A stretch of 64,000 nt of DNA from an uncultured OCS116 cluster bacterium (GTDB lineage: Bacteria > Pseudomonadota > Alphaproteobacteria > Rhizobiales > TMED25): the NCBI GenBank assembly GCA_902613795.1, contig CACMIP010000001.1, forward strand, positions 292,087-356,086. The letters run 5' to 3'. The translations under genes and the position numbers were made by a program. This document shows positions 8,330 to 18,671 of the stretch, one piece after another. The notes under the pieces were generated by a model. The model worked only from the letters and a program-made list of their open reading frames with translations. It was not told the DNA's origin and made no database searches. Numbering within the stretch: position 1 is the stretch's first letter; each line of letters begins with the position of its first letter.

Positions 8330-9800
8330 AAATGAAATTTTCTGCCATTCCCACTATCCTCTCTTTTCTGATTGTATCCATCTTATCAAAGGAAGAAACC
8401 ATGAGAGAAAGTCTCGGATTTGTCAGAAAAAAATCTCTATTCTTATTTATGAATCTCCAGTATAAGCCATCCATGACTTCACACCACTCACCTCGTTTAA
8501 AATCCATCATTTTTAGAATATAATTCGAACCACACAAATATGGCTTTGTGGCAAATATGCCACCATCACTGAACAAACCCATTCCATATACATTTGGAGT
8601 CATTACCCAATCTGAAGAGTCTACAAACATTTCCATAAACCATCGATACACATCGCTGGGTTTTATCTCACATAGATTCATTAAATTAGAGAGTATCATG
8701 AGTCTTTCAATGTGATGTGACCATCCATTATTTAGAGCATTATTGATTGCATGATCTAGTGGCGGTATGCCTGTTTCACCCTTGTACCAGCTATCATTCA
8801 TATTTCTTTTATGATTAAAAAAATTTGATTTATCCATCCTCTCACTGAAGTTTTGATATATGCCCCGCATAAATTCTCTCCACCCAATTACCTGTCTGAT
8901 AAAGCCCTCAAGCGAATTGAGTTTAACATCATTTTCTTTACAATGATTAATTGTTCGCTCGATAATTTGATGAGGTGTAATCAACCCCAGATTGAGATAG
9001 GGACTCAGGGTACTATGGAACAATATATTATCCCTCTGTGTTACTGCATCTTCATAATCACCAAAATTATGTAATTTTGACTCCAAAAAAAAATCAAGGA
9101 GGTCTGAGACCTGATCATGATTTGTTGCAAAATTAAACTTATCTATCGTACCATGATGATCCGAAAACTCCCTCTCAATAATCTCCATGACTTTAGCAGT
9201 GTGGCTTGTTATTGAAAAAGTTGGATATTGAGGTATTTGCACTTCATTTGGAATCTTTTTTCTATTCTCTGCATCAAAACTCCATTTTCCACCAACAGGC
9301 TTACCATTATCCTCGATTAATATGTCTTGCGCTAATCTAGTTTTTCGATAAAATGTAGCCATCTGAGGTTTACTATTTCTCAGGAATTCACTAAATTCCT
9401 CCCTTGAATTTATAAACATGGGTGACTTTAAAAAATGATATTCGATATTTTTTTTTCTAAAAAAATCTACAATTATTTCCTCAAAAAATTTATCTTCTAT
9501 CTCAAACATTGTAACACAAGTGACTTCCCTATCATTTAGACTTGCATCTAATTTAGTTACATAATCATCTTTAAATTGTGGATGTTCAGCATCTCTATAG
9601 TCGACCTGAAAATCATTCCTTTTGAGATCATCTGCATAAGATCTCATAGCAGATAGAAATAAGAGTATTTTACTCTTCGAAGGCTTCATGTGTTTACACA
9701 GACTATAATCTTCAGCCATGAAGAATGTATGTGTATTTTTATATTCTTCGATATAATTTTTTGGAAATAATTGGTTACCGAGTATCAAAAAGAGTTTCAT
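8307..9800 (-). CDS. Cryptochrome/photolyase of the bacterial FeS-BCP (CryPro, PhrB-like) family
   Basis: 497-residue FAD protein expected to repair (6-4) photoproducts or act as a photoreceptor. The N-terminal MKLFLILGNQLFP is the deoxyribodipyrimidine photolyase-related domain (ribolumazine antenna in relatives). The FAD-binding helical domain carries SPYLNLGLITP, GFIRQVIGWREFMRG and DWVMTPNVYGMG. Characterised relatives hold a [4Fe-4S] cluster with four Cys, two in a CxxC. Here C377, C423 and C440 are the only Cys in that region and the CxxC insertion is missing (KMMDFKRGEWCEVMDGLYW), so the cluster may be absent or unusual. It is followed by an overlapping DUF3429 gene. Confidence 0.9.
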   Translation of the reverse strand: MKLFLILGNQLFPKNYIEEYKNTHTFFMAEDYSLCKHMKPSKSKILLFLSAMRSYADDLKRNDFQVDYRDAEHPQFKDDYVTKLDASLNDREVTCVTMFEIEDKFFEEIIVDFFRKKNIEYHFLKSPMFINSREEFSEFLRNSKPQMATFYRKTRLAQDILIEDNGKPVGGKWSFDAENRKKIPNEVQIPQYPTFSITSHTAKVMEIIEREFSDHHGTIDKFNFATNHDQVSDLLDFFLESKLHNFGDYEDAVTQRDNILFHSTLSPYLNLGLITPHQIIERTINHCKENDVKLNSLEGFIRQVIGWREFMRGIYQNFSERMDKSNFFNHKRNMNDSWYKGETGIPPLDHAINNALNNGWSHHIERLMILSNLMNLCEIKPSDVYRWFMEMFVDSSDWVMTPNVYGMGLFSDGGIFATKPYLCGSNYILKMMDFKRGEWCEVMDGLYWRFINKNRDFFLTNPRLSLMVSSFDKMDTIRKERIVGMAENFIFEHTHED

Positions 9801-9906
9801 AAACTTATCACTTTAGTTAATCAGTATTATAGAAATACATAATTTTAAATTTTAAATTTATTCTTTTTATATACTTGGCCAATGCATAGCTTATAATTTT
9901 ATAATG

Positions 9907-9980
9907 TGGCTGGGGCGGCAGGATTCGAACCTGCGATCACGGGATCAAAACCCGATGCCTTACCGCTTGGCTACGCCCCA
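9907..9980 (-). tRNA. tRNA-Gln (UUG)
   Basis: On the minus strand a 74-base cloverleaf runs from 9980 to 9907. The acceptor TGGGGCG pairs fully with CGCCCCA, the T arm contains GGTTCGAATCC, and the anticodon loop TTTTGAT has anticodon TTG (reads CAA/CAG). The 3' CCA is encoded. The gene stands alone between the photolyase and MBL genes. Confidence 0.97.
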
Positions 9981-10083
9981 ATATTTTATCTATTCAAACA
10001 ATAACATATATATTTGATCAAATAATGTGAATGTAAAATACATTAGTATAATATACTATCTAAAAAATAAATTAAAAAAACAC

Positions 10084-10899
10084 ATGTTAACATATATAAA
10101 AACAATAACAGCCGATAACAAGGGGCCCTCGACCTATAAGGGTACAAATACATACATTCTTGGCGAGAAAGAACTTATTGTTATTGATCCTGGGCCAAAT
10201 TCGAAGAAACATCTATCCAATATTATTGATTACATTGATGGACGAAAAGTCAAATGCCTAATTGCAACTCATCATCATGGAGACCATATAGGTATCATGG
10301 ATGAACTCGCAGCTTCTCAGAATGCCCCCATATATGTTGGCAAAATGCAAAGAAGTAAAATGCAAGATGCCCTCACAATATCAAAGGATAAGCTTGTTGT
10401 TTTTGATGGTCCAATAGTCTCATCTGAGTTTGAAATTGACTCAATATTTACACCAGGTCACGCATCAGATCATTATTGCTATCGTATCCCAGGAATTGCT
10501 CTATTCTCCGGTGATCACATAATGGGTTGGTCAACGACAATGATCAGGCTGCCTGATGGAAATATGGGTCAATACATCGAAAGCTTGAAAAAAATAAAAG
10601 ACATTTGCCAGGAGAAGTTATTACCGGGACATGGAAACACAATAATTGATGGTCGAAAAAGATGCTTAACTCTCATTGAGCACAGAAATAAGCGAACTAG
10701 TGAAATATTAAAACTACTTGAGTCGAATGATATGGACGCAAGACAGATCACGGCAATAATTTATTCAAAGCTTGGCTCTAATTTGAGAAATTATGCACTT
10801 TGTACGGTAGAGTCAAGCCTTGCAGAACTTCAGGCGGAGGGCATCGTAAAGAAAATTACATCCCGAAAAATCGATAAATATTCATTAAATACCACCTAG
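10084..10899 (+). CDS. MBL-fold metallohydrolase (LACTB2-like)
   Basis: 271-residue metallo-beta-lactamase-fold hydrolase. The metal-binding HxHxDH motif is H63-H65-D67-H68 (ATHHHGDHIG), with further ligands in FTPGHASDH and LFSGDHI, and a C-terminal winged-helix domain (about 205-265) as in the LACTB2/RNase-like branch. The N-terminus ITADNKGPSTYKGTNTYILG is standard for this group, so the ATG at 10084 is preferred to an upstream GTG at 10027. It may be an endoribonuclease or a thioester hydrolase; sequence does not decide. It converges with pdxH, 5 bases apart. Confidence 0.88.
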   Translation: MLTYIKTITADNKGPSTYKGTNTYILGEKELIVIDPGPNSKKHLSNIIDYIDGRKVKCLIATHHHGDHIGIMDELAASQNAPIYVGKMQRSKMQDALTISKDKLVVFDGPIVSSEFEIDSIFTPGHASDHYCYRIPGIALFSGDHIMGWSTTMIRLPDGNMGQYIESLKKIKDICQEKLLPGHGNTIIDGRKRCLTLIEHRNKRTSEILKLLESNDMDARQITAIIYSKLGSNLRNYALCTVESSLAELQAEGIVKKITSRKIDKYSLNTT

Positions 10900-10904
10900 A
10901 GATA

Positions 10905-11516
10905 TCAAGGGTATAAAAACTCCCTCTCCCAATTTTTATTTATTTTAGAAAATCTCATCCTTTGATGAAGGCGAAACTCCGAATTCAACCAAAATTCAAC
11001 TTCTACAGGCTCTAGTCTATAGCCAACCCAATAGTCTGGCCTCATTATTTCCTTTCCCTGCATAGATTCTTCAAAACTTTTATATTCATCTGCAAATTGT
11101 TGCTGGCTTTTTAATGTAGATGACTGCTTGCTCACAATTGCACCAATCCTGCTTCCACGTGGACGGGTATGAAAATACTCATCTGACTCCTCAGCTTTTA
11201 TTATGCTTACAGGCCCTCTAAAACGAACTTGTTTCCTTATACTTTTCCAATGAAAGCATAAGGCCGCATTTTTATTAAGTGCTATTTCTGATCCTTTTTG
11301 ACTATCTTTATTTGTAAAAAAAACAAGCCCATGATCAATTTTTTTTACAAGAACCATGCGAATATTCGGGGTATTATTCCGATCTACAGTTGCGAGTGCC
11401 ATCGCATCTGGATCATTAATCTCCTTTAATTTTGCTTCTTCAAACCAATTGCAGAATAAATCGATTGGATCTGAAGCGCTTAATTCTATTTTATTAAATC
11501 CTTGGTAATTATTCAT
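10905..11516 (-). CDS. pdxH: Pyridoxamine 5'-phosphate oxidase
   Basis: FMN enzyme that makes pyridoxal 5'-phosphate from PNP or PMP. The 203 residues match the family length. Visible are the FMN/substrate segments NIRMVLVKKIDHGLVFFTN, the conserved RPRGSRIGAIVSKQS, and the C-terminal substrate-binding RLHQRMRF with ending EREFLYP. It is divergent from fabI with about 80 bases between, a common alphaproteobacterial arrangement. Confidence 0.97.
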   Translation of the reverse strand: MNNYQGFNKIELSASDPIDLFCNWFEEAKLKEINDPDAMALATVDRNNTPNIRMVLVKKIDHGLVFFTNKDSQKGSEIALNKNAALCFHWKSIRKQVRFRGPVSIIKAEESDEYFHTRPRGSRIGAIVSKQSSTLKSQQQFADEYKSFEESMQGKEIMRPDYWVGYRLEPVEVEFWLNSEFRLHQRMRFSKINKNWEREFLYP

Positions 11517-11597
11517 AATGTAATCTCATCATGTGGTTGTAATGATAGTTTTAATATAATATTATATTTTAATACTATTTAGGTACTAAATCAAAAG

Positions 11598-12416
11598 ATG
11601 AATAATAAAGTTTATCAAAAATTCATGCATGGAAAAAGGGGTCTTGTTATGGGTGTTGCCAATAACAGATCAATTGCTTGGGGGATTGCGAAAGCGCTAA
11701 GCGATGCAGGGGCAGAGCTTGCTTTTAGTTATCAAGGTGAGGCAATTGAAAAAAGAATTATACCACTTGCAAGAGAGCTAAACTCCAATATAACAATAGA
11801 ATGTGATGTATCAGACGAAGCATCTATCATCAATCTTATAAATGAGATAGAAAAAGTTTGGGGTCAGATTGATTTTATAGTACATGCAATCGCCTACTCA
11901 GATAAAAACGAGTTAACGGGCAAATATATCGAAACCTCAAAAGATAATTTTTTACAAACAATGCATATATCTTGCTACTCATTCACATCTGTTGCAAAAC
12001 ACGCACAAAAAATACTTAAAGATCAATCATCTCTTTTAACCTTGACATACTCTGGTGCAGAGAGAGTAATGCCCCACTATAACGTGATGGGTGTTGCAAA
12101 AGCTGCGTTGGAAGCCTCTGTGAAATACTTGAGTGTTGATCTTGGGATCAACGGGACTAGAGTTAACGCAATATCTGCTGGACCAATTAAGACCCTAGCT
12201 GCCTCTGGTATTGGGGATTTTCGTTATATACTCAAATGGAATGAATATAATTCCCCTCTTAGGCGTACTGTTGATATTGATGATGTTGGCAATGCAGCAG
12301 TTTATTTACTTTCGGATCTAAGTAAATCAGTCACGGGAGAAATCCTTCACGTTGACTCTGGTTATAATATAGTTGGAATGAAAAATGAAGACGCACCCGA
12401 TATCACTGTCGAATAG
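11598..12416 (+). CDS. fabI: Enoyl-[acyl-carrier-protein] reductase (NADH)
   Basis: Short-chain dehydrogenase that performs the last step of the type II fatty-acid elongation cycle. The 272 residues contain the FabI-type cofactor motif GVANNRSIAWGIAKAL, the catalytic Tyr-x6-Lys (YNVMGVAK) and the flexible substrate loop ISAGPIKTLAASGI. The hydrophobic C-terminal extension is of normal length. aroC follows 8 bases later, so the two are co-transcribed. Confidence 0.97.
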   Translation: MNNKVYQKFMHGKRGLVMGVANNRSIAWGIAKALSDAGAELAFSYQGEAIEKRIIPLARELNSNITIECDVSDEASIINLINEIEKVWGQIDFIVHAIAYSDKNELTGKYIETSKDNFLQTMHISCYSFTSVAKHAQKILKDQSSLLTLTYSGAERVMPHYNVMGVAKAALEASVKYLSVDLGINGTRVNAISAGPIKTLAASGIGDFRYILKWNEYNSPLRRTVDIDDVGNAAVYLLSDLSKSVTGEILHVDSGYNIVGMKNEDAPDITVE

Positions 12417-12424
12417 GATGAAAT

Positions 12425-13507
12425 ATGTCTCATAATACTTTTGGTAAAATGCTTAGGTTAACAACATGGGGTGAAAGCCATGGCGAAGCCATTGGATGCG
12501 TTTTAGATGGTTGTCCGCCAAATATAGAACTATCAATAGATGAAATACAATCCTACCTTGATAAAAGAAAACCAGGGCAATCAAAATATACTACCCAAAG
12601 AAAAGAGGATGATAAAATTGAAATCTTATCAGGCACAATCAAAAGTAACTCCGGAAACCATCTCACAACCGGAACCCCTATATCTCTTCTGATAAAAAAT
12701 AAAGACCAAAGATCTCGTGATTATGGCGAGATTAATGATAAATTCAGACCGGGGCATGCAGATTTTACATATATAAAAAAATATGGACTAAGAGATTACA
12801 GAGGTGGAGGAAGATCTTCAGCTCGAGAGACGGCAATGCGTGTTGCGGGTGGAGCTATTGCACGTAAGATAATTCCAGAAATAAAAATAAGGGCAGCTTT
12901 AGTACAGATGGGACCTCATCAAATAAATAGAAATAATTGGGATTGGGACTTGGTTAACAAAAATCCATTTTTTTCCCCTGATCCTGAAATTATTGATACT
13001 TGGGAGAAGTACCTTCAAAAAATCAGAAAAGATGGTGACTCGACCGGTGCTATCATCGAAGTTATCGCAGAAAATGTACCGAGTGGTCTCGGAGAGCCAA
13101 TCTACGGAAAGCTTGACCAAGAAATAGCCTCAGGAATGATGTCGATAAATGCGGTAAAGGCAGTAGAGATTGGAGCAGGATTTAAAACTGCGAGCATGAC
13201 AGGCAGTCAAAATGCCGACCAAATTGTGATTAACGAAGGTAATGTTGAATTTTTGTCTAATAACGCCGGTGGAATTTTGGGTGGAATTTCGACCGGACAA
13301 GATATAATTGTAAGATTTGCCGTCAAGCCAACATCGTCAATTTTAAAACCGGTAAAAACGATAGACATTAACCAAAAAGAGACTGAAATTTCAACTCGAG
13401 GCAGGCATGATCCATGTGTTGGGATAAGGGCTGTACCTATTGGTGAGGCTATGCTTGCTTTAACACTTGCTGATAACTTTATGAGAAATAGGGGTCAAAT
13501 TGGATAA
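12425..13507 (+). CDS. aroC: Chorismate synthase
   Basis: Converts 5-enolpyruvylshikimate-3-phosphate to chorismate with reduced FMN, the last step of the shikimate pathway. 360 residues, the usual length. Family signatures are [17 protein letters not shown] near the start, the central [14 protein letters not shown] followed by [13 protein letters not shown], and GGISTGQDI. It sits 8 bases after fabI and converges with tlyA 5 bases downstream. Confidence 0.98.
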   Translation: MSHNTFGKMLRLTTWGESHGEAIGCVLDGCPPNIELSIDEIQSYLDKRKPGQSKYTTQRKEDDKIEILSGTIKSNSGNHLTTGTPISLLIKNKDQRSRDYGEINDKFRPGHADFTYIKKYGLRDYRGGGRSSARETAMRVAGGAIARKIIPEIKIRAALVQMGPHQINRNNWDWDLVNKNPFFSPDPEIIDTWEKYLQKIRKDGDSTGAIIEVIAENVPSGLGEPIYGKLDQEIASGMMSINAVKAVEIGAGFKTASMTGSQNADQIVINEGNVEFLSNNAGGILGGISTGQDIIVRFAVKPTSSILKPVKTIDINQKETEISTRGRHDPCVGIRAVPIGEAMLALTLADNFMRNRGQIG

Positions 13508-13512
13508 TCTAT

Positions 13513-14256
13513 TTATATCCTCTCACCATACACTAACCACTCCTGATTTCCCTCTTTCCCCAAGATTGGTGACTTGAATATTTTTATATTTCCAATATTG
13601 ATGCTCTCAAGCCAATGTTTAAAACTTTGGAGCGTACTCCATACTATTTCTGTATTTTTTACAATTCCGTTTTTAGTAATTTCCTTCTGTCCAACTTCAA
13701 ATTGTGGTTTGAATAATACGCAAAAAGTCGTACCAACATTCGATAAATTAACGATCTGGCCAAGAACTTTACGTAGACTGATGAAGCTTAGGTCAGCTGT
13801 AATTATACTTGATTGCTGAATGATATCTGTGCTTACGTATCTTGCATCGGTTCTATCCATATTGATCACTCGTTGATCTTTTCTGAGCTGATTAGCCATT
13901 TGCTCCTGACCAACATCAATTGCATAGATTTTTGAGGCACCGAATTCCAGAAGTATTTGCGTAAAGCCCCCCGTTGATGCACCAAGGTCAATACAAGTTT
14001 TTCTTTCAATATCAATTTTAGTTTTCGTTACTAAATATTTTAATTTATTCGCAGCTCTCGAAACATAATGCTTTTTGCTAATATCGGTTGTAACTACATC
14101 AAATTGTGTTATCTTGGCACTACTTTTTTGAACAATTTCTCCGTTAACTGAGACTGAACCAAGAGAAATTGCGTTCGAGGCAACATTTCTTGAGCTAAAA
14201 TATTTATTATCAACCAGCCAGATATCAAGTCTTTTGTAATTTTGGCTATTGGACAT
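13513..14256 (-). CDS. tlyA: TlyA family rRNA 2'-O-methyltransferase
   Basis: 247 residues with an N-terminal S4 RNA-binding domain (about 10-70, [16 protein letters not shown]) and a FtsJ-like SAM methyltransferase domain (motif [17 protein letters not shown]). Members methylate cytidines of 16S/23S rRNA and were earlier called hemolysins. The ATG at 14256 overlaps the dxs stop region; an in-frame TTG at 14268 is less likely. The order xseB-dxs-tlyA is common in alphaproteobacteria. Confidence 0.93.
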   Translation of the reverse strand: MSNSQNYKRLDIWLVDNKYFSSRNVASNAISLGSVSVNGEIVQKSSAKITQFDVVTTDISKKHYVSRAANKLKYLVTKTKIDIERKTCIDLGASTGGFTQILLEFGASKIYAIDVGQEQMANQLRKDQRVINMDRTDARYVSTDIIQQSSIITADLSFISLRKVLGQIVNLSNVGTTFCVLFKPQFEVGQKEITKNGIVKNTEIVWSTLQSFKHWLESINIGNIKIFKSPILGKEGNQEWLVYGERI

Positions 14257-16132
14257 TAAGCATTTCAATTATTGTTTTATGTATATTTTTTGCATCAAGA
14301 CCTGACGCAATAATTTGATTAGCCTGCGAGTCATGATCAATGAAAATATCTGGTAAGATTATATTTTTATAATCTAATATATTTCTTAAGAGACCCTCAT
14401 CTTGGATCATTTTGGTTACCTGAGCAGAGAATCCACCAACGGATCCTTCTTCTACTGTTAAAACATATTTATGAGATAGAATTTGATTTGTGAGCATTTC
14501 CCTGTCAAGCGGTTTAGCAAAACGCGCGTCAATAAGAGTCGGGATTATATTATCAGTTTGAAGTAACTCTCTTGCAATTAAACACTCTTTCAGAATTGTT
14601 CCATATGAAATTATTAAGACATCTTCACCCTTGGATATTAAACGCGCTTGGCCCAATTCAATTGGCTTAATTATATTGGGAAAATCAATTCCAGTAACAC
14701 TACCCCTTGGGTATCTGAATGCAATTGGTCCAGAATTGTGATTTGCAGATGTTTTTACCATACGGGCTAACTCGAGTTCATCTGATGGTGCCATTACAGT
14801 AAAGTTTGGAATTGCTGATAAATACATTATATCAAACGAACCAGCGTGGGTTGCACCATCATCCCCGACTAATCCAGCCCTATCAATCGCAAACCTAACT
14901 GGAAGATTTTGAATTCCAACATCATGTATTACTTGATCATAGGCCCTTTGAAGAAAGGTGGAATAAATTGCACAAAATGGCTTAAAATCATCTACCGCAA
15001 GTCCGGCAGCAAAAGTCACCGCGTGCTGTTCTGCTATACCAACATCAAAATATCTATCGGGGTATTGTTTCTGGAAGGCATCAAGTCCTGTACCTGAAGG
15101 CATTGCAGCGGTAATGGCAATAATTTTCTCATCACTTTTTGCTTCTTCGATTAATTGATCAGAGAATACCTTTGTATATGCTGGTAGGTTTGTACTTTTT
15201 GGCTCCTGTTTTCCTGTATTTATATTAAACTTTGATACTCCATGAAATTTATCTTCTGATGTCTCCGCAGGCGCATAGCCCTTACCCTTTTTTGTCACTA
15301 CATGAATTAAAGTTGGCCCATCATTATTTGATTTAACATTTTTCAATATTGGTAATAAATGATTGAAATTATGACCATCAATGGGACCGACATAATAAAA
15401 ACCCATTTCTTCAAATAATGTTCCGCCTGTAAAAAAACCTCTCCCATACTCTTCAAAACGAACCAAACCACGACGAACTGGCGGCGGTAAATATCTCATG
15501 ATTTTTTTTACAAAATTACGAAAGCCATGATAAATACCCCCTGAAATTAGCTTAGCTAAATACGCGCTCATGGCACCGACTGGTGGCGCAATAGACATAT
15601 CATTATCATTTAGTATAACAATGAGCTTATTCTTCATAACACCAGCATTATTCATTGCCTCGTAGGCCATACCAGCACTCATTGCTCCATCACCAATTAC
15701 TGAAATGATATTATAATCTTTTCTTTCAATATCCCTTGCTACACTCATACCCAGACCTGATGATATCGAGGTAGACGAGTGCGCTGCCCCAAATGGGTCG
15801 TAAATACTTTCAGATCTTTTTGTAAATCCAGATATGCCCCCACCCTTCCTGAGCGTCTTCATAAGTTTTCTACGTCCAGTTAAAATTTTATGCGGATATG
15901 ATTGGTGCCCTACATCCCATATAATACGGTCATCTGGGGTATCAAAAATATAATGTAATGCGATTGTAAGTTCAATAACTCCAAGTCCGGCGCCGAGATG
16001 ACCACCAGTCTTTGATACAATATTTATTAACTCTTCCCGAAGTTCTCTTGCTACAAGAGGAAGATCATTTTCTTTCAAATTTCTTAAATCAGAAGGAACA
16101 TCTATTTCATCTAAAAGAGCGTAGGATGCCAT
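14246..16132 (-). CDS. dxs: 1-deoxy-D-xylulose-5-phosphate synthase
   Basis: ThDP enzyme that joins pyruvate and glyceraldehyde-3-phosphate, the entry step of the MEP isoprenoid pathway. 628 residues, normal length. Visible are [15 protein letters not shown], the ThDP motif [18 protein letters not shown], the transketolase-type pyrimidine domain with [15 protein letters not shown] and the C-terminal domain. The start overlaps the xseB stop as TAATG, so translation is coupled. ispE and a polyprenyl synthase of the same pathway lie 16-18 kb away. Confidence 0.98.
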   Translation of the reverse strand: MASYALLDEIDVPSDLRNLKENDLPLVARELREELINIVSKTGGHLGAGLGVIELTIALHYIFDTPDDRIIWDVGHQSYPHKILTGRRKLMKTLRKGGGISGFTKRSESIYDPFGAAHSSTSISSGLGMSVARDIERKDYNIISVIGDGAMSAGMAYEAMNNAGVMKNKLIVILNDNDMSIAPPVGAMSAYLAKLISGGIYHGFRNFVKKIMRYLPPPVRRGLVRFEEYGRGFFTGGTLFEEMGFYYVGPIDGHNFNHLLPILKNVKSNNDGPTLIHVVTKKGKGYAPAETSEDKFHGVSKFNINTGKQEPKSTNLPAYTKVFSDQLIEEAKSDEKIIAITAAMPSGTGLDAFQKQYPDRYFDVGIAEQHAVTFAAGLAVDDFKPFCAIYSTFLQRAYDQVIHDVGIQNLPVRFAIDRAGLVGDDGATHAGSFDIMYLSAIPNFTVMAPSDELELARMVKTSANHNSGPIAFRYPRGSVTGIDFPNIIKPIELGQARLISKGEDVLIISYGTILKECLIARELLQTDNIIPTLIDARFAKPLDREMLTNQILSHKYVLTVEEGSVGGFSAQVTKMIQDEGLLRNILDYKNIILPDIFIDHDSQANQIIASGLDAKNIHKTIIEMLNVQ

Positions 16133-16401
16133 TAAATGTCACTTTCATCAGAATTATCTATCTTTTGCTCTGAAATAATATCCCCTACACTATCAATCTT
16201 TATCGCATTTATTCTTGTCTCCGCATCATCTAATAATTTTTTACAATGCTTTGCGAGCTCTGACCCTAATTCGAATTTATCTACAGACTCTGATAGCTTT
16301 ACTTCGCCACTCTCAAGACCTTGAATTATCTCATTTAACTGGTCCATAGCCTCCTCAAAATCTAAATCTTTTATCTTATGGTAGTCTATTTTTTTAGTCA
16401 T
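16132..16401 (-). CDS. xseB: Exodeoxyribonuclease VII small subunit
   Basis: 89-residue helical subunit of exonuclease VII. The family signature [29 protein letters not shown] is visible at about 15-45, followed by the typical helix ending in LLDDAETRI. It shares one base with dxs (TAATG). The large subunit gene xseA is not in this window. Confidence 0.95.
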   Translation of the reverse strand: MTKKIDYHKIKDLDFEEAMDQLNEIIQGLESGEVKLSESVDKFELGSELAKHCKKLLDDAETRINAIKIDSVGDIISEQKIDNSDESDI

Positions 16402-16495
16402 AATCTCCTAAGTACCTTTGATGTAATATTGCTGAATGACTTTGACTTAATAGTATGAAATTATATATAAATATTTTGTTAGAGTTAATAAAAAA

Positions 16496-17443
16496 ATGAA
16501 AAAAACCATTTATATGCCCAGCAGCAAAAATATTGAGAAAGCTGCAAAAATATTAGAGAAAAATGGCCTAGTTGCATTTCCAACAGAGACCGTGTACGGC
16601 CTTGGTGCGTCTGCAATCAGTGACGAAGCAGTATCTAAAATTTATGAAATAAAGAAAAGGCCTTTTCATAATCCACTGATTATTCATGTCGCAAGTCTAG
16701 AACAAGCAAAAAATTATGGGATTTTTAATTATCACTCGGAAAACCTTGCCCAGAAATTCTGGCCCGGACCCCTCACTTTACTTGTGAATAAATCAATTGG
16801 AAGCCGAATATCTTCAATTGCCACCTCAAATTTACAAACTGTGGCACTAAGAGTGCCTTCACATCCAGTTGCGCTAGAAATCTTAAAAAAATACAAGAAA
16901 CCAATTGCAGCTCCAAGTGCAAATTTGTCTGGTACAGTTAGTGCTACAAATGCAAGCCACGTTTTTGATGACTTTGGTGACAATATTGAAATGATACTTG
17001 ATGGTGATAAATGTGCGCACGGAATAGAGTCGACTATAGTTGATGTTAGATCAGAGAATATTCAAATTCTTCGAGAAGGGGCTATTACAAAAGATCAAAT
17101 ATTTAAAATTACAAAATTAGAGTTGGATGCTTATGATGGCCATAAAATTTTATCCCCGGGTCAACTTGAGAAACACTATTCACCAAAGGCAAGAGTTCGA
17201 ATTAATGTAAAAAAACCCAATACAGATGAATATTTTATAACATTTGGAGAAAAAAATAATAACAACCACGTCAATACAATTAATCTCTCAAGCACTGGAG
17301 ATTTGCATAAGTTTGCTCAGAGATTGTATGCATGTTTGAGAGATCTTGACAGCATGAATATTAAAAAAATTGCCATATCACCAATTCCCCATCAAGGCAT
17401 TGGTAGTGCAATAAACGACAGAATTAAGCGAGCCTCAAAGTGA
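16496..17443 (+). CDS. tsaC: L-threonylcarbamoyladenylate synthase (Sua5 type)
   Basis: Makes threonylcarbamoyl-AMP for the t6A modification of ANN-decoding tRNAs. 315 residues: an N-terminal YrdC domain (about 10-195, with AFPTETVYGLGA, KKRPFHNPLI, PSANLSGTVS and GIESTIVD) plus the C-terminal Sua5 domain after LSPGQLEKHYSP. The stop TGA shares its A with the ATG of a 57-base open frame that is a relic of a NUDIX gene start (see repeat entries). Confidence 0.96.
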   Translation: MKKTIYMPSSKNIEKAAKILEKNGLVAFPTETVYGLGASAISDEAVSKIYEIKKRPFHNPLIIHVASLEQAKNYGIFNYHSENLAQKFWPGPLTLLVNKSIGSRISSIATSNLQTVALRVPSHPVALEILKKYKKPIAAPSANLSGTVSATNASHVFDDFGDNIEMILDGDKCAHGIESTIVDVRSENIQILREGAITKDQIFKITKLELDAYDGHKILSPGQLEKHYSPKARVRINVKKPNTDEYFITFGEKNNNNHVNTINLSSTGDLHKFAQRLYACLRDLDSMNIKKIAISPIPHQGIGSAINDRIKRASK

Positions 17444-17476
17444 TGTTAAGAAAAAATATCAAAAGAGAACATCCAG
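17440..17476 (+). repeat. Direct repeat copy 1 flanking dadA (relic NUDIX gene start)
   Basis: 37 bases that match 18655-18691 at 30 of 37 positions. Together with what follows they open a small frame, 17443-17499, coding MLRKNIKREHPVKRVKRD. Its first eleven residues match the start of the NUDIX protein, MLRNNIKREYP. Four of the seven base differences are silent. The copy overlaps the tsaC stop. Confidence 0.75.
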
Positions 17477-17499
17477 TCAAAAGAGTTAAGAGAGACTAA
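17443..17499 (+). pseudogene. Truncated NUDIX N-terminus, 18-residue open frame
   Basis: ATG overlapping the tsaC stop as TGATG, ending at a TAA three bases before dadA. Its first eleven residues are a near copy of the start of the NUDIX protein encoded 1.2 kb downstream, after which the similarity is lost. I read it as the remains of a NUDIX gene that once followed tsaC directly. It could also act as a short leader that couples dadA translation to tsaC. Confidence 0.55.
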
Positions 17500-17501
17500 A
17501 A

Positions 17502-18671
17502 ATGAATAAAAAAGTAGCTATAGTTGGTGCGGGGATAGCTGGAATAACAACTGCATATTACCTCGCAAGGGCCGGACACGAGGTTGTAATATATGATAAA
17601 AGAAAGCATCCAGCAATGGCGACCAGTTATGGTAATGGTGGACAACTTAGTGCTAGCAATGCAGAAACTTGGAATAGTTGGCGTAGTGTTAAGAAAGGAG
17701 TCAAATGGTTGTTTAAGGCTGATGCTCCATTGAAAATTAACCCATCTATTAGTATTGAAAAATATACGTGGATATACAGATTTATCAGAGCTATTCCCAA
17801 TGCAGAAAAAAATACATACGATACATGTATGTGGGCTTTGGCAGCTCACAAACTCTACAAAGAGATTGCTACTCGTGAAAACTTATCCTTTGATATGGTG
17901 GAAAAAGGTATACTACACATTTATACTGATCAATCAGAATTAGATAACGCTCGGAAAGTGAACAAAATTTATAATAAGGCAGGACTAGAAAGATGGGAAG
18001 TATCACCAAAAGAATGTTTAGATATTGAACCAGCGCTTGTTCCTCCGCCAAAACTACTGGGCGGCTTTTACAACGAGACAGATTTTACAGGAGATATACA
18101 TAAGTTTTGCACAAATTTATTATCTGTATTAGAGACGAAATATAATGTTAAGCATGTCAATAAAGAAGTAAAATTTTTAAATCCAGATATTCCTTTAGTA
18201 GTTTGTGCCGGCGTTAACAGTCGTGAACTGGCAAAAACAATAGGAGATAATTTGCCTATATATCCTGTGAAAGGATACAGTATCACAATACATAATCCTG
18301 AAGTTGCGCCATGGACAAGTATGTTAGATGATGGGGCTAAGATAGTTACCAGTAGACTCGGTGAAGACAGACTTAGAGTGGCGGGGACTGCAGAACTTAA
18401 TGGCTATAATACTGATATTATTCAACGGAGAATTAGACCACTCATTAGATGGAGCGAAAAAATGTTTCCAGGTATAAATACTGAGTACATAACTCCGTGG
18501 GCAGGCCTTCGACCAATGACTCCTCACATGATGCCAATTGTAAAGAGGAGTAAACGTAATGATAATATTTACTACAATACAGGACACGGACATCTTGGCT
18601 GGACGCTGTCTGCTTATACAGCACAAAAGATAGCTGAACAAATAACCGAGTCAAGTGATGCTCAGAAATAA
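17502..18671 (+). CDS. dadA: FAD-dependent D-amino acid dehydrogenase
   Basis: Oxidative deamination of D-amino acids, passing electrons to the respiratory chain. 389 residues with the FAD Rossmann motif GAGIAGITTAYYLARAGHEV at the N-terminus, then SYGNGGQLSAS and FKADAPLKI typical of DadA. Near the C-terminus are GLRPMTPHMMPIV and YNTGHGHLGWTLS. The gene is bracketed by 37-base imperfect direct repeats derived from the start of the NUDIX gene; its own last five codons lie inside the second repeat. This suggests insertion between tsaC and the NUDIX gene. No alanine racemase is nearby. Confidence 0.92.
   Translation: MNKKVAIVGAGIAGITTAYYLARAGHEVVIYDKRKHPAMATSYGNGGQLSASNAETWNSWRSVKKGVKWLFKADAPLKINPSISIEKYTWIYRFIRAIPNAEKNTYDTCMWALAAHKLYKEIATRENLSFDMVEKGILHIYTDQSELDNARKVNKIYNKAGLERWEVSPKECLDIEPALVPPPKLLGGFYNETDFTGDIHKFCTNLLSVLETKYNVKHVNKEVKFLNPDIPLVVCAGVNSRELAKTIGDNLPIYPVKGYSITIHNPEVAPWTSMLDDGAKIVTSRLGEDRLRVAGTAELNGYNTDIIQRRIRPLIRWSEKMFPGINTEYITPWAGLRPMTPHMMPIVKRSKRNDNIYYNTGHGHLGWTLSAYTAQKIAEQITESSDAQK

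Noticed and set aside
10027-10083. N-terminal extension of the MBL hydrolase from a GTG
   Set aside because: The extra residues are Lys/Ile-rich and non-family; the standard N-terminus starts at the ATG at 10084.
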